Of a stretch of DNA of 44,583 nucleotides, positions 17,445-27,414 are shown piece by piece. The notes beneath the pieces are model-generated. The model worked only from the letters and a program-made list of their open reading frames with translations. It was not told the origin of the DNA and did not search any database. Source of the stretch: Clostridium sp. SM-530-WT-3G (lineage in GTDB: Bacteria > Bacillota > Clostridia > Clostridiales > Clostridiaceae); assembly GCF_012843905.1 (NCBI RefSeq), contig NZ_JABAGC010000028.1:1-44583 (forward strand). Direction: 5' to 3'. The first letter of the stretch is position 1. Each line of letters begins with the position of its first letter. The translations under genes and the position numbers were made by a program.

Positions 17445-19046
17445 ATGGCCATAAGAATAAATAATATACATTTATCATTAGATGAAGATGAAAAATTACT
17501 AAAGAATAAAGTTTGTAAGAAGTTAAAAATATCTGAAAATGATATTAAGAAGTTAGATATACTAAAAAGAAGTTTAGATGCTAGAAAGAAGAATGATATT
17601 AAAGTTAATTACTGTGTTGAGGTAATATGTGATAAAGAAAAGAAAATTCTTTCTAGAATTCATGATAAAGATGTAAAACATGAAATAATAGAAGAAAAGG
17701 AACCATTAGAAAGAGGAAATGATGAATTAAAATCAAGACCAGTAGTAGTAGGATTTGGTCCAGCGGGGATTTTTGCTGCACTTACACTTGCTAGAGAAGG
17801 ATATAAGCCAGTTGTGTATGAACGTGGAGAAGATGTGGATAGTAGAACTGAAACTGTAGAAAACTTTTGGAAAACTGGCAAGCTTAATCTTGAATCAAAT
17901 GTTCAGTTTGGTGAAGGTGGAGCGGGAGCATTCTCTGATGGAAAGCTTACAACAAGAATAAAAGATCATAGATGTGCATTTGTATTAGATGAACTTATAA
18001 AAGGTGGGGCACCTAGTGAAATAAAGTATGAAAGTAAGGCACACGTAGGAACAGACCTTTTAAAAGGTGTAGTTAAAAATATAAGAGAGGAAATAAAGAG
18101 ACTTGGTGGAGAAGTAAAATTTAATTCTAAAGTTGAACAAATTGATTACGAGAATGGTGAACTAAAAAGTATTGTAGTTAATGGTGAAAGAATTCCATGT
18201 CAGGCTTTAGTTCTTGCAATAGGCCATAGTTCAAGGGATACATATGAAATGCTTCATGAAAAAGGAGTATCTATGGAAGCAAAACCATTTGCTATAGGAG
18301 TAAGAATTGAACATCCACAAGAACTTATTAATGTGAGCCAATATGGTGAAAGTCATAATCATCCTAAATTAGGAGCTGCTGATTATAGACTTACATATCA
18401 AAGTGAAAGACTAAAAAGAGGAGTATATTCATTCTGTATGTGTCCAGGTGGGGTAGTAGTTGCGGCAGCATCAGAAGAGGGAAGACTTGTCTCAAATGGA
18501 ATGAGTTATCATGCTAGAGATTTAGCTAATGCAAATTCTGCTTTAGTAGTAACTGTTTCTCCAGAGGATTTTGAAGGAGATTCTCCACTTAGAGGAATGG
18601 AATTCCAAAGACATTATGAAGAACTTGCATTCAATTTAGGTGGTGGTGACTATAAGGCACCTGTTCAATTACTTGGAGATTTTATGTGTGATAGAATATC
18701 TACTAAATTAGGAAGTGTGACTCCAAGTTATACAGCAGGATATGTATTTGAAGATTTGAGAAAGTGCCTTCCTAGTTATGTAATTGAAGCTCTTAAAGAA
18801 GGAATACAAAACTTTGATAAAAAGATAAAAGGATATGGAAACGAAGATGCAGTATTAACAGGAATAGAAACAAGAACTTCTGCACCAGTTAGAATGCATA
18901 GAAATGAAACTTTAGAAAGCACAAATGTAAGAGGACTTTATCCAACAGGAGAAGGTGCAGGATTTGCTGGAGGAATTATTTCTGCAGCAGTAGATGGAAT
19001 AAAAGTTGCAGAACATATAATACATAGATTTAAGCAACCTGAATAA
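17445..19046 (+). CDS. FAD-dependent oxidoreductase, COG2509 type
   Basis: Uncharacterised flavoprotein dehydrogenase of the COG2509 group, 533 aa. The first about 95 residues form a small N-terminal domain with an RSLDARKKNDI signature; the dinucleotide-binding motif VVVGFGPAGIFAALTLAREG follows near residue 100, ending in an acidic E (VVYERGE) as for FAD. Further family motifs are FGEGGAGAFSDGKLTTR, the LAIGHSSRDTYEML stretch and the C-terminal GEGAGFAGGIISAAVDGI that closes the flavin site. No membrane segment is seen. The substrate is unknown for the family. It stands alone between terminators, directly upstream of ptb-buk. Confidence 0.88.
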   Translation: MAIRINNIHLSLDEDEKLLKNKVCKKLKISENDIKKLDILKRSLDARKKNDIKVNYCVEVICDKEKKILSRIHDKDVKHEIIEEKEPLERGNDELKSRPVVVGFGPAGIFAALTLAREGYKPVVYERGEDVDSRTETVENFWKTGKLNLESNVQFGEGGAGAFSDGKLTTRIKDHRCAFVLDELIKGGAPSEIKYESKAHVGTDLLKGVVKNIREEIKRLGGEVKFNSKVEQIDYENGELKSIVVNGERIPCQALVLAIGHSSRDTYEMLHEKGVSMEAKPFAIGVRIEHPQELINVSQYGESHNHPKLGAADYRLTYQSERLKRGVYSFCMCPGGVVVAAASEEGRLVSNGMSYHARDLANANSALVVTVSPEDFEGDSPLRGMEFQRHYEELAFNLGGGDYKAPVQLLGDFMCDRISTKLGSVTPSYTAGYVFEDLRKCLPSYVIEALKEGIQNFDKKIKGYGNEDAVLTGIETRTSAPVRMHRNETLESTNVRGLYPTGEGAGFAGGIISAAVDGIKVAEHIIHRFKQPE

Positions 19047-19106
19047 AATTTAATTGTTAAAAAGATTACATTTTAGAATATGAAATTTTAAAATTAATAT
19101 TTTTTA

Positions 19107-19142
19107 AAAAGTCTGATATCTCTATAGATATCAGCTTTTTTT
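19107..19142 (+). terminator. Intrinsic terminator before ptb-buk
   Basis: CTGATATC (19113-19120) and GATATCAG (19127-19134) form a perfect stem with a 6-base loop followed by a seven-T run. Confidence 0.88.
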
Positions 19143-19194
19143 ATTCTTGAAACTAAAAAAATAAATAGATTTCTTATAAAAATTTTTCTCATTT

Positions 19195-19224
19195 TTGCAA
19201 ATATAAGTTAATTTTTGATATAAT
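19195..19224 (+). promoter_or_regulatory. Promoter of ptb-buk
   Basis: TTGCAA (19195-19200), 18-base spacer, TATAAT (19219-19224) with a TG upstream of the -10. Expected start near 19231, giving a leader of about 100 bases. Confidence 0.65.
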
Positions 19225-19257
19225 ATACTTATTAAGTTTATATTTACATAAATATAA

Positions 19258-19275
19258 TTGATATAAAATTAACAA
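19258..19275. promoter_or_regulatory. Rex-like operator in ptb-buk leader
   Basis: TTGATATAAAATTAACAA matches the clostridial Rex consensus TTGTTAA-N4-TTAACAA at 12 of 14 fixed positions, with a perfect right half. It lies about 34 bases after the -10, where a bound repressor would block transcription. Rex releases DNA when NADH is high, so this would tie butyrate formation to redox state. The match was made by eye only. Confidence 0.5.
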
Positions 19276-19331
19276 GGTTTAATAAAAAATGTATTATTTG
19301 CAAAATTATATAGGTAAGAGGTGCATAAGAA

Positions 19332-20240
19332 ATGAGTAAAAATTTTGATGATTTATTCTCAAGATTAAAAGAAATTCCAACTAAAAAGGTTGCAGTAGCA
19401 GTTGCACAGGATGAACCTGTACTAGAAGCTATAAAGAAAGCTGCAGAACTTAATGTGGCTAAAGCAATATTAGTAGGAGATAAGGAAAAAATACAAGAAA
19501 TAGCAAAGAAGATAGATTTGGATTTATCTGGTTATGAAATTATGGATGTTAAAGATCCAAAGAAAGCTACTCTTGAAGCTGTTAAATTAGTATCTAGTGG
19601 ACATGCTGATATGTTAATGAAAGGGTTAATAGATACAGCAACTTTCTTAAGAAGTGTTCTAAATAAAGAAGTAGGACTTAGAACAGGAAAACAAATGTCT
19701 CACGTTGCTGTTTTTGAAATAGAAGGATGGTACAGATTATTCTTCTTAACAGATGTAGCATTTAATACTTATCCAGAATTAAAAGAAAAAGTTGCAATAA
19801 TAAATAATGCAGCAGCAGTTGCCCATGCATGTGGAATAGAACAACCAAAGGTTGGAGTTGTTTGTCCAGTTGAAGTTGTAAATCCTAATATGCAATCTAC
19901 TGTAGATGCAGCATTACTTGCTAAGATGAGTGATAGAGGACAATTTAAGGGATGTACTGTTGATGGGCCATTTGCTTTAGATAATGCAATATCATTAGAA
20001 GCAGCTGAACATAAAGGTGTTAAGGGTGAAGTTGCAGGTCAATCTGACATATTAATGCTTCCTAATATAGAAACAGGTAATGTTATGTATAAAACATTAA
20101 CATATTTTGCACCATGTAAAAATGGATGTCTTTTAGTTGGAACATCAGCACCAGTTATATTAACTTCAAGAGCTGATACTTTTGAAACAAAGGTAAATTC
20201 AATAGCATTAGCAGCATTAGTTGCAGATAGAAATAAATAA
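19332..20240 (+). CDS. ptb: Phosphate butyryltransferase
   Basis: Converts butyryl-CoA and phosphate to butyryl-phosphate, the first step of ATP-yielding butyrate formation. The 302-aa length and the pairing with butyrate kinase 93 bases downstream identify it within the phosphate acyltransferase family; DMLMKGLIDTATFLRSVLNK, SHVAVFEIEG and TVDGPFALDNAISLEAA are characteristic. No N-terminal CBS or extra domain is present. AGAGGTG stands before the ATG. The substrate could be other short acyl-CoAs, but the Ptb-Buk pair in Clostridium is well established for butyrate. Confidence 0.95.
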   Translation: MSKNFDDLFSRLKEIPTKKVAVAVAQDEPVLEAIKKAAELNVAKAILVGDKEKIQEIAKKIDLDLSGYEIMDVKDPKKATLEAVKLVSSGHADMLMKGLIDTATFLRSVLNKEVGLRTGKQMSHVAVFEIEGWYRLFFLTDVAFNTYPELKEKVAIINNAAAVAHACGIEQPKVGVVCPVEVVNPNMQSTVDAALLAKMSDRGQFKGCTVDGPFALDNAISLEAAEHKGVKGEVAGQSDILMLPNIETGNVMYKTLTYFAPCKNGCLLVGTSAPVILTSRADTFETKVNSIALAALVADRNK

Positions 20241-20333
20241 TTAATTAATAATATAAAAACTGTATTGAAATTAATAGAGTTCTTATAGTTAGAAATTATA
20301 TGCTTATGAAACTTAATATTGGGGGAATAAAAA

Positions 20334-21401
20334 ATGGCTTATAAGTTATTAATAATAAATCCAGGATCAACATCAACAAAAATTGGTGTATATGAAGGTG
20401 AAAAAGAGTTATTTGAAGAAACATTAAGACATACAAATGAAGAATTAAAGCAATTTGATACAATTTTTGATCAATTACAATTTAGAAAAGATGTTATTCT
20501 CAAAGTATTGGGAGAAAAGAATTTTGATATAAAAACATTAAGTGCAGTTGTTGGTAGAGGTGGTATGCTTAAACCAGTTGAAGGCGGTACTTATGCTGTT
20601 AATGATGCTATGGTTGAAGATTTAAAAGTAGGGGTACAAGGTCCTCATGCATCTAATTTAGGTGGTATATTAGCTAGATCAATAGCTGATGAAATAGGAG
20701 TGCCTTCATTTATAGTTGACCCAGTTGTTACTGATGAACTTGCAGATGTTGCAAGATTCTCTGGTACACCTGATATTCCAAGAAGGAGTAAATTCCATGC
20801 ATTAAATCAAAAAGCAGTTGCAAAGAGATATGGTAAGGAATCAGGAAAAGGATATGAAAATTTAAATCTAGTTGTAGTTCATATGGGCGGAGGAGTTTCA
20901 GTAGGAGCTCATAAACAAGGTAAAGTTGTAGATGTTAATAATGCACTTGATGGAGATGGTCCATTTTCACCAGAAAGAGCAGGAGCAGTTCCAGCTGGAG
21001 ATTTAATAAAAATGTGCTTTAGTGGAGAATACACTCAAGCAGAAGTATACAGCAAAATAGTTGGTAAAGGTGGATTTGTTGGATACTTAAATACTAACGA
21101 TGTTAAGGGAACTATTGATAAGATGGAAACTGGAGATAAGAAATGTGAAAAAATATATAAAGCATTCTTATACCAAATCACAAAAGCAATCGGAGAAATG
21201 GCTGCAGTATTAAATGGTAAAGTAGATCAAATAATCTTAACTGGTGGTATCGCATATTCACCAACACTTGTACCAGATTTAAAGGCAAATGTTGAATGGA
21301 TTGCTCCAGTTACAGTATATCCAGGAGAAGATGAATTATTAGCATTAGCTCAAGGTGCAATAAGAGTTCTTGATGGAGAAGAAAAAGCAAAATTATATTA
21401 A
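20334..21401 (+). CDS. buk: Butyrate kinase
   Basis: Transfers the phosphate of butyryl-phosphate to ADP, giving butyrate and ATP. It is a 355-aa member of the acetokinase/ASKHA family: N-terminal phosphate loop [14 protein letters not shown], central [36 protein letters not shown], and the C-terminal adenosine motif LTGGIAYSP. The start is behind TTGGGGG. A terminator after the gene closes the two-gene operon. With Ptb it forms the classic route to butyrate in clostridia without relying on butyryl-CoA:acetate CoA-transferase. Confidence 0.96.
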   Translation: MAYKLLIINPGSTSTKIGVYEGEKELFEETLRHTNEELKQFDTIFDQLQFRKDVILKVLGEKNFDIKTLSAVVGRGGMLKPVEGGTYAVNDAMVEDLKVGVQGPHASNLGGILARSIADEIGVPSFIVDPVVTDELADVARFSGTPDIPRRSKFHALNQKAVAKRYGKESGKGYENLNLVVVHMGGGVSVGAHKQGKVVDVNNALDGDGPFSPERAGAVPAGDLIKMCFSGEYTQAEVYSKIVGKGGFVGYLNTNDVKGTIDKMETGDKKCEKIYKAFLYQITKAIGEMAAVLNGKVDQIILTGGIAYSPTLVPDLKANVEWIAPVTVYPGEDELLALAQGAIRVLDGEEKAKLY

Positions 21402-21450
21402 AATTATTTATATATAATTTTGTACAAGCATTGTATAAAACATTAATTTA

Positions 21451-21498
21451 AAATATATGTTTTGTGGTAGTAATACTACAAAGCATATATTTTTTATT
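21451..21498 (+). terminator. Intrinsic terminator of ptb-buk
   Basis: AAATATATG...GTAGT, AAT loop, ACTAC...CATATATTT: a long stem with bulges and a run of T. Confidence 0.75.
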
Positions 21499-21640
21499 TT
21501 TAATCAAACAAATGAGTTGATTTAGAGATTATATAAATTTTGTATTTATAAAAAGCATAAAATTAATGGATTAATAATATTAACATATAAGAATTATTAT
21601 TAATTCTATAAATTGTGTGACTATACGAAGAAAGTATCCG

Positions 21641-21669
21641 TTGACAAAAAACGCCAGTATTGATATACT
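21641..21669 (+). promoter_or_regulatory. Consensus promoter of ilvC, palindrome over the -10
   Basis: TTGACA (21641-21646), 17-base spacer, TATACT (21664-21669). A palindrome, AGTATTGATATACT (21656-21669), covers the -10 and could be an operator. A weak inverted pair (ATAC/GTAT, about 21623-21637) lies just upstream of the -35. The expected leader is about 180 bases; it holds a small hairpin (ACCAAT/ATTGGT near 21673-21690) but no T-box sequence or other known switch that I can recognise. Confidence 0.65.
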
Positions 21670-21803
21670 AAAACCAATGACAAATTGGTGATGATTTGTT
21701 AAAAAAATATAATAAAACTTAATAAAATAATATAGGTTTGATTAAAAACATTAATATTTAAGCAATTATTTTAAAAAGCATAATTTATGAAAAGCTAAAT
21801 TAA

Positions 21804-22883
<1,080 letters not shown>

Positions 22884-22891
22884 TATATTTA

Positions 22892-22936
22892 AAAAGCTAT
22901 TGAAATCTGATATATTTGATTTCAATAGCTTTTATT
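22892..22936 (+). terminator. Intrinsic terminator of ilvC
   Basis: A perfect 16-bp stem (arms 22892-22907 and 22918-22933, AAAGCTATTGAAATC type) with a 10-base loop and a T-rich 3' side. Confidence 0.9.
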
Positions 22937-22987
22937 ATAAAGCAGTAAATAAATACAAAAGAAGAGTATTTTTTAGTGGAGGATAAT

Positions 22988-23152
22988 ATGAATAAATGTT
23001 TATATTGTAAAAAAGAACTTAAAGATGAATATGTTTTAAATAAAGCAGGATATTTTTGCAATGATGATCATTATACAAAATACTTAACTTCTTTAAGCAA
23101 AGAAGAATATATAGAATTGCAGCATTCTTTTTGCGTGTGCAGTGATGATTAA
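22988..23152 (+). CDS. Small cysteine-rich protein, 54 aa
   Basis: A short frame behind a strong GGAGG (22978-22982, 5 bases before the ATG). The 54 residues hold two cysteine pairs: CLYC at residues 4-7, and C24 in GYFCNDDHY plus the C-terminal CVC (49-51). The spacing CxxC-16-C with a nearby His (H29) looks like a small zinc ribbon or treble-clef knuckle of a type often seen in small Firmicute proteins. No catalytic domain is present. It lies between ilvC and the AIM24 gene, apart from both. Function unknown; the good ribosome site and Cys pattern make it likely to be a real gene. Confidence 0.65.
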   Translation: MNKCLYCKKELKDEYVLNKAGYFCNDDHYTKYLTSLSKEEYIELQHSFCVCSDD

Positions 23153-23281
23153 TTGTTACATTAAAAATAAATTATGTGTTCATTATCATTATTTAATACA
23201 GATAACTATCAAGATAATATAGCAAAAGAATTTATTAATTCTAAAACTATAGATTAGATATATTTTGAATATTAAAGTTAG

Positions 23282-23330
23282 AAAACTAAACCTACAGGAG
23301 TATAATATGCTTAGTAGGTTTAGTTTTTTT
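23282..23330 (+). terminator. Intrinsic terminator after the small Cys-rich gene
   Basis: AACTAAACCTAC (23284-23295) and GTAGGTTTAGTT (23314-23325), a perfect 12-bp stem with an 18-base loop, then seven T. The 130 bases between the small gene and this stem hold nothing I can support. Confidence 0.87.
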
Positions 23331-23420
23331 ATTTTAGTTAAGAATGTTTAAAGTAATAATTAATATACTTTAGAGTACTCTGATAAAAATAGTTGAAAAA
23401 GTATTAGGAGGAATAGAAAA

Positions 23421-24257
23421 TTGAGAAGTTCATTAAATTTTACTAATAAATTAAAAATGCTTTGTGAAATGGAAGGTGATTCAAAGTTTCAAATATTACA
23501 GTATGAAAGCTTGGAAGGTGCATCAGATGTAGAAACAGCTTTTGGTTTAAATATTATCAGAGAAAATGGCATTAAATTAAAGCAGATAAGAATAGCATTA
23601 GACGATAGTTCTGTAATTCTAGAACCAGGTGCATTAAGTTACATGAAAGGTGATATAGAAATTAAAAGCAAAACTGGAGGGGTATTTGGTTTTGGTAAGA
23701 AATTATTAACTAGCAAGCTTACTGGGGAAACTGTATTTAAGCCAACATATAGTGGTAGTGGAGAAATATTTTTAGAACCATCCTTTGGAAACTTTGCGCT
23801 AATAGAGCTTGAAGATGATGAGATAATAGTGGATGATGGAATGTTTTTTGCGTGTGAAGATAGTGTTGAGGTTGGAGTATCAATTCAGAAAAATGTATCA
23901 TCAGCTCTTCTTGGAAATGAAGGATTATGCCAGACTAAAATTTCTGGAAGTGGAATAGTAGCATTAGAAGTTCCTGTACCTGAAAATGAAATATTTAAAT
24001 GTGTTTTAGTAAATGATACATTAAAAGTTGATGGTAATTTTGCAATATTAAGAACAGGTAACATTGAGTTTACTGTTGAAAAGTCTTCTAAGTCAATTGT
24101 TGGCAGTGCAACTAGTGGAGAAGGACTTGTTAATGTTTATAGGGGTTCTGGAGAAGTTTGGTTGGTACCAACTAAAAGCGCATATAATGATTTAAAAATT
24201 AAAAGTTTGGCTGAAATGCAAAAGCCACAGAGAAAAATGAATACTAATGAAGATTAA
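23421..24257 (+). CDS. AIM24 family protein
   Basis: A 278-aa member of the AIM24 (DUF124) family of all-beta proteins, function unknown in bacteria. The start is TTG 23421, 9 bases after GGAGG, with no ATG near; residue 1 is therefore Met from TTG. Family features are the LEPGALSYMKGDIEIKSKTG stretch (about residues 71-90), the glycine-rich FGFGKKLLTSKLTGE segment, STYSGSG-type turns (here TYSGSGEIFLEPSFGNF) and a C-terminal SGEGLVNVYRGSGEVWLVPT. No signal peptide or membrane helix is seen. It has its own terminator. Confidence 0.85.
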   Translation: MRSSLNFTNKLKMLCEMEGDSKFQILQYESLEGASDVETAFGLNIIRENGIKLKQIRIALDDSSVILEPGALSYMKGDIEIKSKTGGVFGFGKKLLTSKLTGETVFKPTYSGSGEIFLEPSFGNFALIELEDDEIIVDDGMFFACEDSVEVGVSIQKNVSSALLGNEGLCQTKISGSGIVALEVPVPENEIFKCVLVNDTLKVDGNFAILRTGNIEFTVEKSSKSIVGSATSGEGLVNVYRGSGEVWLVPTKSAYNDLKIKSLAEMQKPQRKMNTNED

Positions 24258-24258
24258 T

Positions 24259-24297
24259 AAAAAAGCGATATCTTGTAATTAAGATAATCGCTTTTTT
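24259..24297 (+). terminator. Intrinsic terminator of the AIM24 gene
   Basis: AAAAAAGCGAT...TCTT / AAGA...ATCGCTTTTTT with a 6-base loop and a run of T; symmetric, so it could act in both directions. Confidence 0.88.
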
Positions 24298-24438
24298 GCA
24301 AAGATTTTATAAATAATCTATTTGCTGCATTATTGTAATTTTACAGATTTTAAATATTGTTACTTTGATATATTAAAGTTGTAAAGTAAGATAGACATAG
24401 TTATAATTAATATTAATGATGATAAATGAGGTGATATG

Positions 24439-24747
24439 ATGAACTCTCTAGAATCTAAGATAAAAAGTAAGGAATTAGATTTGTTTTTTGAAGGAATTTT
24501 AAAGCTTGAAAATATAGAAGAATGTTATATGTTTTTTGAAGATGTTGCAACAATAACTGAAGTAAAAGCTTTAGCACAAAGATTTCATGTGGCACAGCTT
24601 CTTAAGGGAAAAAAGACATATTCTGAAATAGCTGAAATAACAGGAGCAAGTACAGCTACAATAAGTAGAGTTAATAGATGTTTAAATTACGGAAGTGACG
24701 GCTATAATTTAATATTAGATAGATTGGATAAAGAACAAAAAGAATAA
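24439..24747 (+). CDS. YerC/YecD-type TrpR-related DNA-binding protein
   Basis: Small regulator of 102 aa in the TrpR-like helix-turn-helix superfamily. The start is the second of two adjacent ATGs (24436/24439), since GAGGTG at 24428-24433 is too close to the first. The helix-turn-helix lies at about residues 60-85: KTYSEIAEITGASTATISRVNRCL, written here as the segments SEIAEITGAS and TATISRVNRC. The preceding VKALAQRFHVAQLLKGK is also typical. Such proteins in Firmicutes are stand-alone and their targets are unknown; homology to the tryptophan repressor does not imply tryptophan binding. It is upstream of glmM with a 181-base gap and no clear terminator between, so partial cotranscription with glmM is possible. 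Confidence 0.85.
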   Translation: MNSLESKIKSKELDLFFEGILKLENIEECYMFFEDVATITEVKALAQRFHVAQLLKGKKTYSEIAEITGASTATISRVNRCLNYGSDGYNLILDRLDKEQKE

Positions 24748-24928
24748 TGTGTTTTGAAGTCACATTACGGCATATAAGATAAGATTGTAAATCTTTAAAA
24801 AAGATATTATACTATTTAAGGTAAATAGATGTAAATAAAAACAGTTATTTTTTATATTATAGTATTTAGAAGAACATATTTGCATCATGATCGGTGCTTA
24901 TTATAATGAAAAAAGTGAGGTAAAATTT

Positions 24929-26278
24929 ATGGGTAGAATGTTTGGAACTGATGGAGTTAGAGGAGTTGCCAACACAGAATTAACAGCACAGATTGCGTAC
25001 AATTTAGGAAGAGCAGGAGCGTACGTATTAACAGAAGGAGCTCATAAACCTAAAATATTAGTAGCAAAAGATACAAGAATATCAGGAGATATGCTTGAAG
25101 CAGCTTTAATTTCAGGAATACTATCTGTAGGAGCTGAAGCAGTAGTTCTTGGAGTTGTACCAACACCAGCAGTTGCATATTTAACAAGAAAATACGGTGC
25201 AGATGCAGGGGTTATGATTTCAGCATCTCATAATCCAGTAGAATATAATGGAATTAAATTCTTTAATGATAAGGGATATAAGCTTTCAGATGAATTAGAG
25301 GATGAAATTCAAAGAGTTATAGAGAATGGATTTGAGGGAGTTCCAAGTCCTACAGGAACAGATATAGGAAGAGAAACTATTGAAGTATCTGCTTTAGATG
25401 ATTATATTGAATTTGCAAAAAATACAATTCCTTATAGCTTAAAAGGATTAAGAATAGCTTTAGATTGTGCAAATGGAGCTTCTTATAAATCATCAGTAAA
25501 AGCATTTAGAGATTTAGGCGCAGATGTATTTGTTATAAATGATAATCCAGATGGAACAAATATAAATGAAAACTGCGGTTCAACACATCCAGAAGAATTA
25601 ATGGAATATGTAATTAAAAAGAAATGTGATTTAGGATTTGCTTTTGATGGAGATGCAGATAGATGTTTAGCTGTTGATGAAAAAGGAAATCTAATAAATG
25701 GAGACTTTATACTAATGCTTTGTGCTAAGTATTTAAAGGAAATCGGAAAATTAAGAGATAATACTTTAGTAGTTACTGTAATGAGTAATTTAGGACTAGA
25801 TATTGCATGTAAAAAAGAAGGTATAAATGTAGTAAAAACAAGTGTTGGTGATAGATATGTTCTTGAAGAAATGGTTAAGGATAAATATGTTATAGGTGGA
25901 GAACAATCAGGACACGTTATATTCTTAGATCATAATACAACTGGTGATGGATTAGTTACTGCACTTCAAATTGCAGCAATTGTTAAAAAGAAAGAAACAC
26001 CATTATCAGAACTATGTACAATAATGAAAGAACTTCCACAAGTTTTAGCAAATGCAACAGTTCCAAATGATAAGAAAAACTTATATTTAACTGATGATGA
26101 AATTCAAGGTGAAATTAAGAAAATAGAAGATGCTTTAAATGGTGTTGGAAGAGTATTAATAAGACCATCTGGTACTGAACCATTAGTAAGAGTTATGCTT
26201 GAAGGTGAAGACCAAGGAGAAATAGATAAGATGGCTCATGGATTAGCTGAGTTAATAGAAAAGAAATATTCATGCTAA
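24929..26278 (+). CDS. glmM: Phosphoglucosamine mutase
   Basis: Interconverts glucosamine-6-phosphate and glucosamine-1-phosphate for peptidoglycan precursor synthesis. The start is ATG 24929 behind GTGAGG; the frame extends 14 codons upstream to an unlikely ATG at 24887. The 449-aa protein has the phosphoserine S100 in [15 protein letters not shown], the metal loop [13 protein letters not shown], the sugar loop [10 protein letters not shown] and the C-terminal phosphate loop [12 protein letters not shown]. In many Firmicutes it is the third gene of cdaA-cdaR-glmM; here it is on the same strand but about 7.7 kb from cdaR with eight genes between. No glmS follows. Confidence 0.96.
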   Translation: MGRMFGTDGVRGVANTELTAQIAYNLGRAGAYVLTEGAHKPKILVAKDTRISGDMLEAALISGILSVGAEAVVLGVVPTPAVAYLTRKYGADAGVMISASHNPVEYNGIKFFNDKGYKLSDELEDEIQRVIENGFEGVPSPTGTDIGRETIEVSALDDYIEFAKNTIPYSLKGLRIALDCANGASYKSSVKAFRDLGADVFVINDNPDGTNINENCGSTHPEELMEYVIKKKCDLGFAFDGDADRCLAVDEKGNLINGDFILMLCAKYLKEIGKLRDNTLVVTVMSNLGLDIACKKEGINVVKTSVGDRYVLEEMVKDKYVIGGEQSGHVIFLDHNTTGDGLVTALQIAAIVKKKETPLSELCTIMKELPQVLANATVPNDKKNLYLTDDEIQGEIKKIEDALNGVGRVLIRPSGTEPLVRVMLEGEDQGEIDKMAHGLAELIEKKYSC

Positions 26279-26317
26279 TTGATTAAAATATTGAAATAAA
26301 TACGAAAATATTATAAG

Positions 26318-26366
26318 AATACTACTTTGTAATAACTATGAGGGTTACTGCAAAGTAGTATTTTTT
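26318..26366 (+). terminator. Intrinsic terminator of glmM
   Basis: AATACTACTTTG (26318-26329) and CAAAGTAGTATT (26351-26362), a perfect 12-bp stem with an inner GTAA/TTAC pairing, then a T-run. Confidence 0.88.
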
Positions 26367-26436
26367 ATTTTGTGAATAACAAATACCTTAGGAGGGGATA
26401 AATAAATTAGAAAAATAAACTTTTAGGAGGTAAGCG

Positions 26437-26850
26437 ATGGATAATATACCATGTAATGAATTTTTATTAGTTATGCCTAATGGAGATTGCAAAGGATTTA
26501 ATGATTTAAAAGAAGCTAAAGCTTACATAAATATATATTATGAGAGAAAAATTGATGAAGATGTTGATGAACATGGCTATAATGACTTTACCGATATTGG
26601 TGGTGGAGATGCTAGACACAATATTTGCACACAACTAGGTGTTGAAGAAGGAAAGTGTGAAGTATATAACATGGATGAATTTATAAAGAAGTTGGAAGGT
26701 GAGTTGGTATTTGATAATGAAAAGAATGAAATTATATCTAAACTTATGGAGGATCATCTAGACATAAATTTATATAATTATAATCTTGATATGATTTTAG
26801 CTGATATGGATTCTATTGATATGATGGAACCTTATGGTGAAATGAGCTAA
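26437..26850 (+). CDS. Unknown acidic protein, 137 aa
   Basis: I do not recognise this protein. It is 137 aa, soluble, without signal peptide or membrane segment and rich in Asp and Glu, with a C-terminal run of Asp, Met and Tyr (LDMILADMDSIDMMEPYGEM). A central segment HGYNDFTDIGGGDARHNICT holds several His and Asp residues. AGGAGG stands 7 bases before the ATG; a second GGAGGGG at 26391-26397 has no start codon behind it and may mark a decayed start. It lies between the glmM terminator and the branched-chain amino acid operon; no clear terminator follows. Confidence 0.7.
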   Translation: MDNIPCNEFLLVMPNGDCKGFNDLKEAKAYINIYYERKIDEDVDEHGYNDFTDIGGGDARHNICTQLGVEEGKCEVYNMDEFIKKLEGELVFDNEKNEIISKLMEDHLDINLYNYNLDMILADMDSIDMMEPYGEMS

Positions 26851-27070
26851 TGAATAAATTTAAAGTTAAGATAATAAATATAAATAAGTAAGAATTAATA
26901 AACATATATTAAATAAATAGCAATGATATTATAATTTAAATAAAATATTAAATAAAAAGAAAATAAATTAATAAAATATCAAAAAAATAACTATTTTTAT
27001 AATAAAAAGATAAAATGATATGATAAAATGTAAGAGTAAAAATTAATGTGGTAAAAAATAGAATTAATTG
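26851..27070. other. A-rich intergenic DNA without visible features
   Basis: About 220 bases of very AT-rich DNA between the unknown gene and the promoter of the branched-chain operon. I see no ORF with a ribosome site, no hairpin with a T-run and no repeat. Confidence 0.6.
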
Positions 27071-27099
27071 TTGACAATGGTAATTAAGCGGAGTAAAAT
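27071..27099 (+). promoter_or_regulatory. Promoter of the ilvN-cimA-leu-ilvDB operon
   Basis: TTGACA (27071-27076), 17-base spacer, TAAAAT (27094-27099). The expected start near 27106 fits the 5' end of the T-box leader. Confidence 0.75.
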
Positions 27100-27106
27100 T
27101 TATTTC

Positions 27107-27392
27107 AACAGGAAAAGTTAATAGGTCCTTAAGTAAAGTAAATGCAATGATGGAGACAGTTATTAAGCATATTAAAGTTTAAGAGAGTCGATGGTTGGTG
27201 TGAATCGATACTTTAGCTTTTTAATTATCACTCCTGAGCAGAATCCAGAAAGAGAATGAAATATTCTTGAGTAAACGATATCCGGTGGCATCCGTTATAT
27301 GCAAGGGTTTGGTAGAACCTAGTGATATTTGTAAGGCGGAGTATATAATCCCACTTCTTATGATTTGTATCATTAAGGGTGGACTTTTTTTA
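27107..27392 (+). promoter_or_regulatory. T-box leader, isoleucine specifier (ATC)
   Basis: The leader has the hallmark distal stem I of T-box RNAs: AGAGAGTCGATGGTTGGTGT then GAATCGAT (27183-27209). On the 3' side the specifier loop reads TTA-ATT-ATC-A followed by CTCCTGAGC, with CTCC pairing GGAG near 27153; the base order puts the specifier at ATC (27227-27229), isoleucine. A CCGTTAT segment (27292-27298) fits the conserved internal stem. A terminator follows: arms TCCCACTTCTTATGA (27349-27363) and TCATTAAGGGTGGA (27370-27383), then CTTTTTTT. The 14-base T-box sequence is degenerate; TGGT at 27310-27313 could take the tRNA ACCA end, and GGG 27305-27307 could pair CCC 27350-27352 in an antiterminator. 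Uncharged tRNA-Ile should thus turn the operon on. Confidence 0.85.
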
Positions 27393-27414
27393 ACTATTTT
27401 TAGGAGGGGAGCTA

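Noticed and set aside
19054..19071. TTGTTAA followed by ATTACAT as a second Rex site
   Set aside because: Right half matches only 4 of 7 and it lies before the terminator of the upstream gene, away from the ptb promoter.
23175..23258. 27-codon frame after the small Cys-rich gene
   Set aside because: No ribosome site and no recognisable content; expected by chance.
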